DNA of 60,000 nucleotides from Nymphaea colorata (lineage: Eukaryota > Streptophyta > Magnoliopsida > Nymphaeales > Nymphaeaceae): positions 19,733,716-19,793,715 of the forward strand of contig NC_045144.1 of the NCBI RefSeq assembly GCF_008831285.2. Reading direction: 5' to 3'. The translations under genes and the position numbers were made by a program. The notes below the pieces were generated by a model. That model was not told the DNA's origin. It saw only the letters and a list, made by a program, of their open reading frames with translations, and did no database searches. Below, one piece after another: positions 50,204 to 60,000 of this stretch; position 1 is the stretch's first letter, and each line of letters begins with the position of its first letter.

Positions 50204-53200
50204 TCACTCTTCATCACTTGGCGATACCATCCAATCAAGTGAAGGTCCCTACATGGAAAGAACACTATAATTAAGAAAATGATAAACATCCTGCATGCTG
50301 AATGAAGTCGCTAGAGCATTTGGTTCTGTAAACATAGAATTCATCCCACATGGGGCAGCCAACTGACAACGTCAAGTATTCAATATCAGATGAGTTCTAA
50401 TGTAAGCTCTGCAGGTGATCAATCAACATAACCTCGGCCATGTCAGACTGCTATGTCAAGGTAAAGCCAATATGTTCACTTGAATTCAAACATGAGATGT
50501 GAGTACAGAAGATAAATTCATTTGTTACGATACACACAAAAAACTGAAACAGCTTAGATATGCAGTCAATATGGCAAATAGGATCTCACTTCTCAGCATT
50601 TAATTGCAGAAGGTCTCACCTTTCCTTGCCGGATAACAGTTGGCAAACTACCAGTCATGTCCACTATAGTAGAAGGATCAGCAACCCTGATCCCTCCATC
50701 AACAATAAAATCAAGCCCCTGAAAAAAAAAAAAGACTTCAATTTACCTATTCCTGCAATATAGAACTAATCAATTCATAGTTTCAAATTTCAGCTAGTTA
50801 TGACATGTCATCATGCATATCCCAGACATTCCAGACTACCCTTCTATTAGCAGCAATCAACAGTCCTCTGCAGTGTATTGCTACGAGTAAAAGATGCAAT
50901 TCACCATAATGAATACCATATAGAATGAAACATAGTTGATAGTTCTAGTTAAGAAAATACCTTCTCTCCATACATGTCAGCCATTACAGCAGGATCTACC
51001 ATCCATCCATCTTCTGTTGGTGACTTCACACTGACCAAATAAGACTAATTGCATATCAATAAAAAAGCAAAGAAATGACAAGGGAAGAACACATTTGCAT
51101 GCCAAAAAGAAAAAAAAAAATTATAGTAGAACCTTGTGCAAATCAGAGGCTGATCTAGTTTTTCCAGAATTGCTTGACATATAGGATCATCAGGCATTCT
51201 AACACCAACGGTCTTCCTTAATACACACTTTGCTACAGTTCCATAAAATGTACATTGCTTTGGTAATTCTTTGCTTGCCGGAAGGATGAAAGTGTACTGC
51301 ATGAAGACAATAATTAAACCTCATATCTCAAGCTTTCCAAGAACCAAGGGTGAAATGTACACAAGACATATTCATCATGCTTACAGGCCCAGGCAGGCAA
51401 TGCTTAACAGCTCGAAATATGCTAGTTTGACCATGATTATTCCCACGAGGAAATCCCAAGGTGTAAGTATCAATGTCGTGGAATGTATGGCATAATATAC
51501 TGAGAGGCTGCATGACCGGCATGAGTAATTAGCCATGTATGCAAGAAAAGACAACCCACTGATATATAAGCAGAAAGAGCTAGAGAATTCTTGCCTTTGA
51601 AGCTTCTATATCTTTGATCCTGTAGAAAAATAAATAAACCATCAACAAGAAAAAGGTATAATCAAAAGCCTAACAACCACACCCATCACATACAATTATG
51701 ACATAGAGATAACACACACTAGGAAAAAGGTTGGGAAGAAGAAATTCAAAATTTTCACAAAACTTAAGAACACAGGGCAGGTGTATCAGAAGTTGAAATG
51801 AAAGAAGGTTGAACTTGCCAGCCTAAACTTGAAAATTGTTGCATCTTGATCAACCTAATTTTGAAATAACAAAGACAGGAATCCACAAAAAATGGCCAAG
51901 GTTGGACAAATTTTTCTTATAAGATGGATATTTTAAAATGTTTATCATATGGTTAAGCTTCAAACGCTTGTCTACATTTCTCAGTTGTCAATGAAGCATA
52001 TTTCTTTGCAGGAGTTGAAGGAGAACAGCATGCTAAGCATGCTTTTGACTTAAGCCATTCCCTGTGCATTCCTTCAGTTCTAAATGAATCAAAGAATTGC
52101 ATGCCACAAGATACTGCTGTAAGTGATGTGTCATAGAACGAATACTTCACTCTAAACATCAGCATCTTTACGAAAGAAGTTTGTTCCCGGAGCTCTGCAA
52201 TTTACTTGTGTTTGCACTTTAATAGAATAACAAATGATGAACCTTTGAGCACATCAGATGTGATCGAAGTCTACAGGACAAGTCAACTAACATCTCAAAT
52301 GATGTTCCACATTACACCATCTCTCACAGGAGACACCAGCGTTTTGGCATGGCCCCTCGATATGAACTTACAAAGCATGATTAAGATCCATATCTTAGAT
52401 GAACAAAAAAGGATGAAGTGGAGTACCTTCGTAGACGTTCCACAGCAGAATAATTTTTAAGGTCACAAACAATAGCATATCTGCACAGATTAGCAAAAAT
52501 TATGCAGCAAAATCAGTAATAAAAGACAAAAAGAAGGAAGATCAACAGTGAAAATTTATGACACCCTAACAGATACTCTATACCACACTCATTTAGGAAA
52601 ACCAACATGAAAGCTAGAGTCTTTCAGAATATAACAGTAAACATGGATGAAGTTCAATGGTCTAAGAAGATGCCTAACGGCCCACAAGTTCATCTCCAAG
52701 TAAATATATTCAGTTTGCCTAGAAAGTGTAGAACAGGAATAAATGCGGAACAGGAATAATACCATAAGCATATGTAGATGATATGGCCCAAGTAAATCAA
52801 ATAGAGAACATGGAAATTTCAGGATTTCAAAGATAATGCAGTCTGTGAAATATTGGTTTGCACAATAAGTCCTATGGTCAACCACCAAGGGAAAGAAACC
52901 ATCACATAACTAACATGCTTGCAGTTTCAAATGGTGAGTAAGTTACCTTATTAGCATAAATGGCATATGCACATGAGCATAAGGAATGTGTATGTCTATA
53001 ATCTATCATACAGTATCGGATACATGTGCCATGTTAGAAGCTGAATGTGTTTGCCTACATAACACATGATTATCTATGGAATTCAAGGCGCAAAGAGAAC
53101 ATACATCTTTCATATGTCCATGCAAGCTATCCTAACTTGCCAACTCCAGCACGTGTTACCAATATCAAGCATAATAAACTTATTTACTCAAAATTCATGC

Positions 53201-54283
53201 ATGTTATGAGCACCCAGAAAAGACATCACATATGGGATGGACGTACACAGTATCTGTGGGAATTATACCAACAGCTCCATCCTTTAAAAGTTGTACGACT
53301 CGCTCTAACATCCAAGTATTTCCACCAAAGGGATCAACTTCAATATAGAATAGCCCTTCCTCCTACAAGAAAAAGTTAGTCAAATGCTTGCTATCCTCTC
53401 AGAAGAATCGTCCAAAAAGTTCAAGGTAGGACAAGTTAAAAACTCAAGAGGAAAATGGAAAACAAAGATACAATCTGGAAGAAAGGGCTTATAAAACTTA
53501 CCATTTTTTAGAAACTAAGAACAGAACATTTGCTCAGTCATTAAAGCCACAGTTTGATTTGACCACATAAACTTGAATGTCCTAAAGAAATACACTATAT
53601 ATACACACACACACACATGCTTCTTTGGATAGATAATATGTTTTTGTATTTATTTCCACATAAATATATGTATTTATCGACTTGGAATTGAATCAGACCC
53701 ATTAGTCCTGATTAGATTTTTAGGGTCTTGAACGACCTATATTTAACTTCGCATTTTGGCAGCTTATTGTGTCAGTGCCGATGCAGCATAGATGGTCATT
53801 AACCACTCGCGTAACATATGACATAATGGAAAGTGAACTCAATCAACGCAGTCAACTACAAGTAACTAGCTACCCGGACACAAAAATCATTCATCAGAAT
53901 TTTTAAGAAATCAAGAGACCCAAAACCTCCCCTTCCGAAGAATCAAAGAAACACCATAGTTACTGACAGTCCAAGAAGCAATCAGAAACAGTCCGACAAT
54001 TAAACTCTTCATCCGCAAAAGAAGAAAACGAGCGAAAGGAAAAGTGAAACCGTACGAGAATTACCTTGTTGAGGCGAGGAGCGGAGTACTTGAGGCGCTT
54101 AGGGCTCCGCTTCACCACCGCCTGAACGTGGCCGGAGACACCCCCCCGGCGCCCTGCCGCTCGGGATGCAGTCGAGGGGCCAACGTACAGGCGGAGGGGG
54201 CGGCCGAACGCCGCCAAGGAGGTGGAGGAAGAAGGCGGAGGTGGATAAGCAACGCGAGCGGCTGGGAAGGCAACGACGCTCAT
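50204..54283 (-). CDS. YrdC/YciO-fold protein, organelle-targeted (At3g01920-like)
   Basis: Nine exons on the minus strand: 54283-54065, 53362-53247, 52480-52427, 51619-51595, 51507-51385, 51296-51133, 51030-50961, 50718-50620, 50248-50204. All joins keep frame and give 304 residues. Residues 1 to about 45 are rich in Ser, Ala, Pro and Arg and poor in acidic residues, as in a transit peptide. From about residue 81 the protein reads as a YrdC/Sua5-type nucleotide-binding fold: GIIPTDTVYAIVCDL (about 104-118), KPLSILC (about 138-144), LPGPYTFILPAS (about 176-187), VGVRMPDDP (about 208-216), ICTS (about 231-234) and FIVDGG (about 261-266). YrdC and Sua5 make threonylcarbamoyl-AMP for tRNA t6A. 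The match here looks closer to the YciO branch, because the region before KPLS is IKDIEAS rather than the usual K-x-R motif, so synthase activity is uncertain. Eight introns have GT-AG borders except intron 4, which uses GC. ATG 54283 is the first in frame. Confidence 0.94.
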
Positions 54284-54692
54284 TTCCCGGGAGTGGACAA
54301 GTTCAACTTGGATTCTCGGTGGCCCTCTGGAGAAAGATTTACAGAGGATGCTCTGGCCGTTCCACCGTGTCCAGGCATATTCGCTCCCCTCTCTTCGGAT
54401 CGGGTTTGGACCCGTAGGAACTATGTAACTTCATTTATTTCAAAATCCAGTAAACAGATCTCTAAAATAATGTTAACATATTTAATACTGAAGAATCAAA
54501 TCAATGCTTAAAATTTATTTTTGTTTATCAAGCTCGAGTTTATATTCAATTATATAACTACATACTGAATATGATTAGTATTCATATTCGCCATGGACAC
54601 AAAATCAAATATGTCAAACTCTATTTGGAATTGGTAAAGCATGGGTTGCCTCCTAAATTTTACTTGAGAGAATAACTTTTAGTTGTAATGTC

Positions 54693-54800
54693 AAATTTGA
54701 GCGTCATACCTTTTTTTTATTTTCAATTAAGGTTTGATTTTATTGATAAATTTGAGCGTCATACCTTTTTTTTATTTTCAATTAAGCTTTGATTTTACTG
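54693..54800 (+). repeat. Two 55-base tandem units
   Basis: AAATTTGAGCGTCATACC then a T run and TATTTTCAATTAAG occurs at 54693 and 54748 with only a few changes, just upstream of the cystatin-like gene. Confidence 0.9.
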
Positions 54801-55333
54801 AGAACTGTTAAAGAAAGGTTTTATGTTATGGCATTTCATGTGCGCAAAAACCTACTCGTTTTTGCATTATTGTTTTAAACTTTCAACTTAAAAACATCTT
54901 TGTTTTTACTTTTAAATAATAAATAAAAACATAAAAGTCTTTTGTTTTTTAGATATGTTTTATTTTCTAGTGGTGATTATCGCTTGCCTATGGTGCAAAA
55001 CCACGCGGATGATAGCATGGATAGAATTTGAATTAGTGATTGGCGGCCTACGGTCAATGGATATGAACCTTTCAATACTAATTAAAAAGAATAGTCCTCC
55101 AAGCATTTTTTTATTGTAATTACAGCTTTCAATGCAAATAAAAAAAAATATTTAAAAAAAAAAACTTATTATAATTATAACAAAAAGGCTTAAACTTATC
55201 TGTTTGTGCGTCCCCACTAGCCCAAAACTGTGTGCAGTGCGAACTTGGCTTAGTTTTCAACTTTGAAAGTTCTGAAAGGTCAAAAGCATGGCTTTCTTTA
55301 GTTTTGTGCCCATAGGTAGCTACAAGTGGCGGA

Positions 55334-55345
55334 GCCTATTTATAC
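55334..55345 (+). promoter_or_regulatory. TATA box of the cystatin-like gene
   Basis: CCTATTTATACT sits about 50 bases before the ATG at 55392. With a usual start about 30 bases downstream the leader would be only about 20-30 bases. The reading is by position and sequence only. Confidence 0.5.
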
Positions 55346-55391
55346 TGATCTCCACCCACCAGTAAAGCAACTGCACCACCAGCAACCAGGC

Positions 55392-55790
55392 ATGGCCTCC
55401 CAACTCCGCTCCACCACCACCTTCTTCCTCTTCTTCTTCCTTTTCTTCGTGGCAGCTTCATCTTTCGCCGCCATGGCCGCCTACACTCCCCCAACTCCAG
55501 GGTCATGGAAGGACGTCGCCGACGCCAGGACATCCCCAGAGTTCATCGATGCCGCCAAGTTTGCCGCCGCAGAATACAACAAGAAGAGCAGCCGTCCGAA
55601 GCTGGTGTCTGCAAAAGTGCTGGAAGGGCAGGTATGGGCGACGAGGGCACTGGGCGTGACGACCTATCAGTTTGTCATGGAGGCCAAGACCAGCACCGGT
55701 CTTTACAAAGTGTATAAATGTGTTGTCTCCCAGGTCGTCTCTCCGTCGGCCCCCAAGGTTCTTAGGTCTTTTGAGTCCGTCCTTCCTTAA
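55392..55790 (+). CDS. Secreted cystatin-like protein (phytocystatin family, divergent loops)
   Basis: A single uninterrupted frame of 132 residues. The open frame extends upstream only through non-ATG codons, so the first ATG, at 55392, is taken as start. Residues 1 to about 27 form a clear signal peptide with a long Phe/Leu core. The mature part begins with PGSWKDV (the plant cystatin N-terminal Gly region), then an alpha-helix segment AKFAAAEYNKKS that fits the phytocystatin LARFAV-type signature, then KLVSAKVLEGQVWATRALG, then a strand TTYQFVMEAK. Cystatins inhibit papain-like cysteine proteases with an N-terminal Gly, a QxVxG loop and a Pro-Trp hairpin. Here the QxVxG position reads QVWATRALG, with extra residues, and the Pro-Trp hairpin seems replaced by VVSPSAP. 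It is therefore cystatin-like, but inhibition is doubtful. It is divergent from the YrdC-like gene 1.1 kb away. Confidence 0.82.
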   Translation: MASQLRSTTTFFLFFFLFFVAASSFAAMAAYTPPTPGSWKDVADARTSPEFIDAAKFAAAEYNKKSSRPKLVSAKVLEGQVWATRALGVTTYQFVMEAKTSTGLYKVYKCVVSQVVSPSAPKVLRSFESVLP

Positions 55791-56046
55791 GGGCGTGTTT
55801 GCTTGCTCGTAATGATTTAGAGGTGAAAGTTTTAAATTTGGGTGTTGTAAGTCGTAGACATCTGTGCTGGCGGGATTCATTGTCTGCCAATCAAACACAG
55901 GCTAAAGAAGCGTGACTCTGTACTACTTGTGGTTGAGTGTTCTTATGTTCCTTTATTTGCATATCTTCAATTCTTTTTGGGTGGAAAAAAATTGGTCAAG
56001 TAAACCGTAAGTAGCAGCGGCACTTGCAAAATGCCGGCTTCTCGTG

Positions 56047-56660
56047 TGACACCCTAGGTTTTTCTATCTAAAACTCTAAGGAATAATAAAAGATTTATAA
56101 AGAAGATTGTTAAGTGATTACTTACCCTAGTTTTTAGTCTTTTTTTTCAATTGAAACCGAAAATCGAAATCGCTGGAAGACGGGTTGGGATCCATCGGAC
56201 CATAGGCTTGAAGCCAGTATGGAAGTGAGACGTACCGTTATTTTGGTATAAGAGCCGGTTTAATAATTAAACCTAGAGCCCTACACATGTATGTGCCTTA
56301 AAGGGATGGATTGTAACTCATTAAAAATTTTAGTTATGCATATAACATTGTAAAGGATCTTAAGAAATTTATAAAAAGGGTTGTTAAGTGATTAGTTGTC
56401 TTGGTTCTTATTTTTAAGTAAAATCGTTCTTATTCTTAAGTAAAATTGAAACTGTTAGAGAGTGGTTTGGGATTTGTCAAACTAGGGTCTCGAGCCCAAC
56501 ATGGGAGTTGGATGAATGGTTGCAGAGCTAATTCAACACTTGCACTTGGGGTTCTACACATTTAAATGTGTGTGCTTAAAAGGGATAGATTTTAACATCT
56601 CATCAAAAAGTTTAGTTTAATTTATAAGATTGTCTGGAATATTGGGGGACTGACCAAAAA
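56047..56660 (+). mobile_element. Degenerate tandem LTR-like units with decayed primer-binding sites
   Basis: Unit 1 begins near TGTGACACCCTAGG, a common gypsy LTR start. Both units hold TTTATAAA..G..TTGTTAAGTGATTA, later GAAAC then a GGTTGGGAT-type block, GTAT/ACATGG GAGT, and CTACACAT. Decayed primer sites TGGTATAAGAGC (56244-56255) and TGGTTGCAGAGC (56517-56528) are 273 bases apart. Confidence 0.4.
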
Positions 56661-57114
56661 AAAAAAAAGTTGTTCAGTGTTCCCAATCTTTTGATGCTGG
56701 AACTGAAGTTGCTGAGAGCCTTGTTAGGATGTGGCAAATCAGGCCGTGATATTTCTCAATAGTTGAATCGGTTTAAGGTCAAATAGAAGCAAGGATCGTG
56801 TACAACCTTCTTAAGGTGCCTCCAACTATTAAAGTGAGACGCCCAATAATAACAAAGCTTAACGGGCATTTAAGAAAAGCTGTGTTTTTGGAATATCTAT
56901 TCTTAGAATACATGTTCTAAGAACACCGTGCTTTTTTCTAGAAAAAAAAAAAGATAATATAATTATATCCAACACTTAATTGTTGGATTTAAGGGCGTAT
57001 GTACATAATCACACTATATTTTTTCAAAGAAAAGCATATGATATTCATACAACATCTAAATACACAACAAATGCCTTCTGCATCTAAGTAGCTATCAGTA
57101 CAATTGTTGACGGG

Positions 57115-57400
57115 CTTTGTTTGGGCGGAGCTAAGCATGCGGTAACTTAGCTCAAGTCCTAGAAGGTTGGCTCGAGCTCGGGCTTGCTCTTCTAAGCTGG
57201 AGCAAGCCCTATACTTTCTTTGTTAATAAACAAGGTAAGATAAAATAACATTTATATAAGCACATTGAACATGCTTGGTTGAACTAATTTGACTTAAATG
57301 AGCATAGTTTAGCCATCTCGTGCCTACCCCACTTAGCCGGATGCATTCATTTTCAAGGCCAATTGCTCAACAAACGAGTCAAACTCGAGTGAAGCTCGCC
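57115..57400 (+). mobile_element. Degraded GAGTCGAG-family fragment
   Basis: GGCTCGAGCTCGGGCTTGC and AACGAGTCAAACTCGAGTG mark relics of the family around an AT-rich middle with stops in all frames. Confidence 0.35.
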
Positions 57401-58939
57401 TGCAACTCATTTGCCAATTATGTGTAACGGGTGCCCACTGATGGAAGCTTGGCTGCATGAATTGAATGCTAAAGCGCTCATCAAAAAAGTACGTTATCAA
57501 GTTACGTTACAATTGAATGATGCAACGGACTCACATGAATCTTGCATCATGCTGTCAAGGCCAATCAATCATGTTAATGTTGTTTTGATGTATTAGATCG
57601 TAATATGTATCATGAACTTCAATACCAAGATATCTCTACAGATGCGTAAAACAAAACCAAAAGACGCAGATGAGTGAGTCCAAAGATTACTAAACAAATC
57701 TAGCAAGTTTTCTCCAGAGCCTATACAAATCTTCGAAACACAGGCCAAGCTAAACCACGACGACCAACAAGCTTGGCCTTCGTCCACTGCTTAGGACCAT
57801 CCAAAGGTTCAGACGTTGCCTTAGAAGAGGTAATTTAATGGCGGTACCGTTTGTTTTGAAGAACCAGTGTTTGTGTTGAAAAAAACCATCGACACAGGCC
57901 CACAAGAGACTCGTCCTTCCAGGTGAGAGAGAGGAAACTCCAACACCCGGGTTTACTAAGACTCTACTGCCCCAAACACTCCTCCTTTCCCTCTGTTTTG
58001 GTGTCCGAAAAGTGAGATACAGTTGCTCCCTTCAACTCGACAAGAGCATCTACTATCTTTTGCAATTCAGGAAAATAAAATTGAAAGCATCAATCTCTCA
58101 CCAACTTAGTTCCACTGGCTAAGCTAGCCCCTTAATGCACCCTGCACAAGAAACTCACCAGCACAAGAGACACACCTTTCAGTCATATCAAACTGACCCT
58201 TGAACCCCGGAGAGTTGAAAGAAGTCATATCAAACTTCCAGTGGGCGCAATCTTGGCATGACATAATTTGTATTTTATTAAGACAATAGATCAGAACAAA
58301 TAAGAGTTCTTCTGAATTTACTATGAAAAAGCAGTCACGCACACACAAGCAAATGATAAACTGATCGAAAGCAAACCTGGAAAATATCAAAGCCATCAAA
58401 ATCCTGATATCACTAGAAAACGACAGTTCGACTTCAATACTATTTCATCCGAAATTTGTCGTTTTCATATCTTTGTCAGACCATAAACAACAATCTAATA
58501 ATAGTTCAAGCTCTGACGTAACTTTCGTATCGAACCGTTCAAGGAATAGGCCCCATGTTCACCCAAAGGAGGACTGTTCATTTAGGTGACCTACTGCACT
58601 ATTACCTGTAAAAAACTGGCTCAAGTCTGATGGCACCATCATGGGCCTCACCTGACCAGGCTGGTGAACAACCAAACAGGACCAAATTGAATCTAAGCGG
58701 AAGCTGCACAAGTTAGAACAACCAGTCCATCACCATATGAAGTTTGTTTCATGACGGAAACAGACTTTGAACAAGAGAGTAACATGAAACCACGTACACA
58801 AGCATTTGAACCGAGTTCAACATGATCTAACAAGAAAAACTATACAGAGCACGCTGATGAAGAAATATACATGCACCTTGGGCATAAGCTAGCCTGAACC
58901 CAAGCACTTCTTAACACCGACAAGACCCAGCGATGATCA
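57400..58939. other. Intergenic and 3' flank of the REF/SRPP gene
   Basis: No conserved frame was seen. The stretch next to 58939 should hold the 3' UTR of the REF/SRPP transcript. Confidence 0.5.
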
Positions 58940-59380
58940 TCAATCAGATATCTCGGTGATGCCCTCCATTTCACCTGATTCTTTCTTCTTCTTCTTCCCC
59001 TCGAATGTCTTGGAGATCTTCTCAATTGGTACAAGAGGAAGATAGCTACAGAAGGGATAGTGGCTTGCGGTCATGTGAACAACAGTCCTATTGTACTTCT
59101 CAGACCAGTGAGCTGCGGTGGGGATCACGACCTCTGCAAGATGGGGAAACAATGGCAGTGAGTAGAGGGCATGGTATACTTTCACCATGTACTCCACGGC
59201 AGCTGGCTCGTACTCCGTGTAGAAGCTCTTGCTGGCAACCACGACTCCGTCTTGATGGGCCTTGGATACAAAGGATTTTGCCACCTGAGGCACCTTCTGA
59301 GCTGCTCCGTAGGCTTCAGAGGAGACTTGTTTCACAGGAGGAGGGACGAAGACGTTCAACTTTGTTACAGTTTCATCCAC
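58940..59380 (-). CDS. REF/SRPP (lipid-droplet-associated, LDAP-type) protein, last exon; gene continues beyond the window
   Basis: This is a 147-codon exon, including the TGA at its lower-coordinate end. It starts right after a TTTAG acceptor at 59381-59385 and reads VDETVTKLNVFVPPPVKQVS. It carries the family hallmarks: AAQKVPQVAKSF, YTEYEPAAVEYMVK, LPLFPHLAEVVIPTAAHWSE and YLPLVPIEKI, followed by a Lys-rich and acidic tail. REF/SRPP proteins coat lipid droplets (LDAPs in non-rubber plants) or rubber particles. In the family this exon follows one or more 5' exons encoding the N-terminal half (KFVDRK just before VDE). I read 59381-60000 on the minus strand and found no such exon, so they lie past the window edge. 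Only the C-terminal 146 residues are visible. Phase 0 entry is inferred from the family alignment. Confidence 0.92.
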   Translation of the reverse strand: MDETVTKLNVFVPPPVKQVSSEAYGAAQKVPQVAKSFVSKAHQDGVVVASKSFYTEYEPAAVEYMVKVYHALYSLPLFPHLAEVVIPTAAHWSEKYNRTVVHMTASHYPFCSYLPLVPIEKISKTFEGKKKKKESGEMEGITEISD

Positions 59381-60000
59381 CTAAAGTTAAGATGGAGATT
59401 GTTGAAAGAGAAGATTTTAATATTATATCAACGATTGTCAAAGTTTGAAACATGAAACCATGTGAACAAACGGTATATAGTAAGAAGACAATCCTATCAG
59501 GCAGCAGAATCAGGAGAACAGTTCCAGAAAGCTGCATCCCCCACACAGGCTTGCCATTTCTTTCCTGGATAACAAGTGAAAAACACCATGCGTACTTGAA
59601 AAATGAATCAAATATGGTTCATCTAAAGAAGGGAAAAGATCTCTTGCCTACTAACAGATACAAGCATTCCTACAGCTACCTAGTTTCAGTGCATCTGTTC
59701 AATCTCAGACACCACTAACTACTACGTAAAACCAGACGATCAACCAACATTTTTTAAAATGGATAGCGGACAAGTAGCTTCAATACTAATACAAAATACT
59801 ATAATGATATAATGCAGGAGATCATTCAACATTATCCTTGAAAGCTGTTTCCGCTAAGACAAGTTGCAAAACCGATCCACAGCAACAAGCCTTAAAATTT
59901 TACCAACACTAATCCAACTACCAATCCTTATCATTAACAACTTTATCAACACTAATCTGACCACCGATTCCACTGTTTATAGGCGGCAGCCAAAAAGCAA
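59381..60000 (-). other. Intron of the REF/SRPP gene
   Basis: Read on the minus strand, this stretch ends in a pyrimidine-containing tract and TTTAG acceptor before the last exon. It has stops in all frames and no segment resembling the REF N-terminal half. I take it as intron sequence; its upstream donor is outside the window. Confidence 0.6.

Noticed and set aside
54044-54511. 155-codon plus-strand frame
   Set aside because: Antisense to exon 1 and the leader of the YrdC-like gene, with no domain.
55326-55391. A 22-residue N-terminal extension of the cystatin-like protein
   Set aside because: It would start at GTG and includes the TATA box; the ATG at 55392 begins a clean signal peptide.
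59005-59448. 147-codon plus-strand frame
   Set aside because: Antisense shadow of the REF/SRPP last exon.

Overview
This window looks like nuclear DNA of a flowering plant. It is AT-rich, has very few genes, contains long (TA)n and (GA)n microsatellites and many short transposon relics, and its genes have ordinary plant GT-AG introns. The species cannot be fixed from the sequence. The GC-rich coding exons, long compound TA/GA microsatellites and TE-filled intergenic DNA would suit a monocot or an early-branching angiosperm such as a water lily, but that is a guess.

Four protein genes are well supported. (1) 17015-18763, minus strand, 3 exons: an F-box protein with Sel1-like repeats and a MYND zinc finger (At1g67340/At5g50450 type). 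(2) 50204-54283, minus strand, 9 exons: a plastid- or mitochondrion-targeted YrdC/YciO-fold protein (At3g01920 type). (3) 55392-55790, plus strand, single exon: a secreted cystatin-like protein whose two protease-binding loops do not match consensus. (4) 58940-59380, minus strand: the last exon of a REF/SRPP (lipid-droplet-associated, LDAP-type) gene whose upstream exons lie beyond the window.

Layout. 1-16.4 kb has no convincing gene, only microsatellites, hAT-like (Tip100-type termini) MITEs and relics, and a few promoter-like islands. 17-19 kb holds the F-box/MYND gene and its GA-rich leader. 19-50 kb is a gene desert with several repeat families: hAT-like elements rich in GAGTCGAGCTCGAG-type sequence, Tip100-like MITEs, a copia-type LTR with its primer-binding site at 30.1-30.5 kb, SINE-like units, a four-copy repeat centred on an RQATSSS-like reading frame, and local tandem duplications. 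50-55.8 kb holds the YrdC-like gene and the divergently transcribed cystatin-like gene. 56-58.9 kb is a degenerate LTR-like duplication and unassigned DNA. 58.9-60 kb is the 3' part of the REF/SRPP gene.

The four genes do not form an obvious pathway. The most interesting context point is that an F-box/MYND gene and a REF/SRPP gene, close neighbours in Arabidopsis (At1g67340 and At1g67360, from memory), are both here on the same strand, about 40 kb apart, with TE-rich DNA and two other genes between them. No clearly new gene system was found. The most unusual candidates are small: the RQATSSS repeat family, palindromic TC/TA/GA microsatellites, an ORF that would start at TTG behind a TATA box, and a G-box/TATA promoter that runs straight into a transposon.
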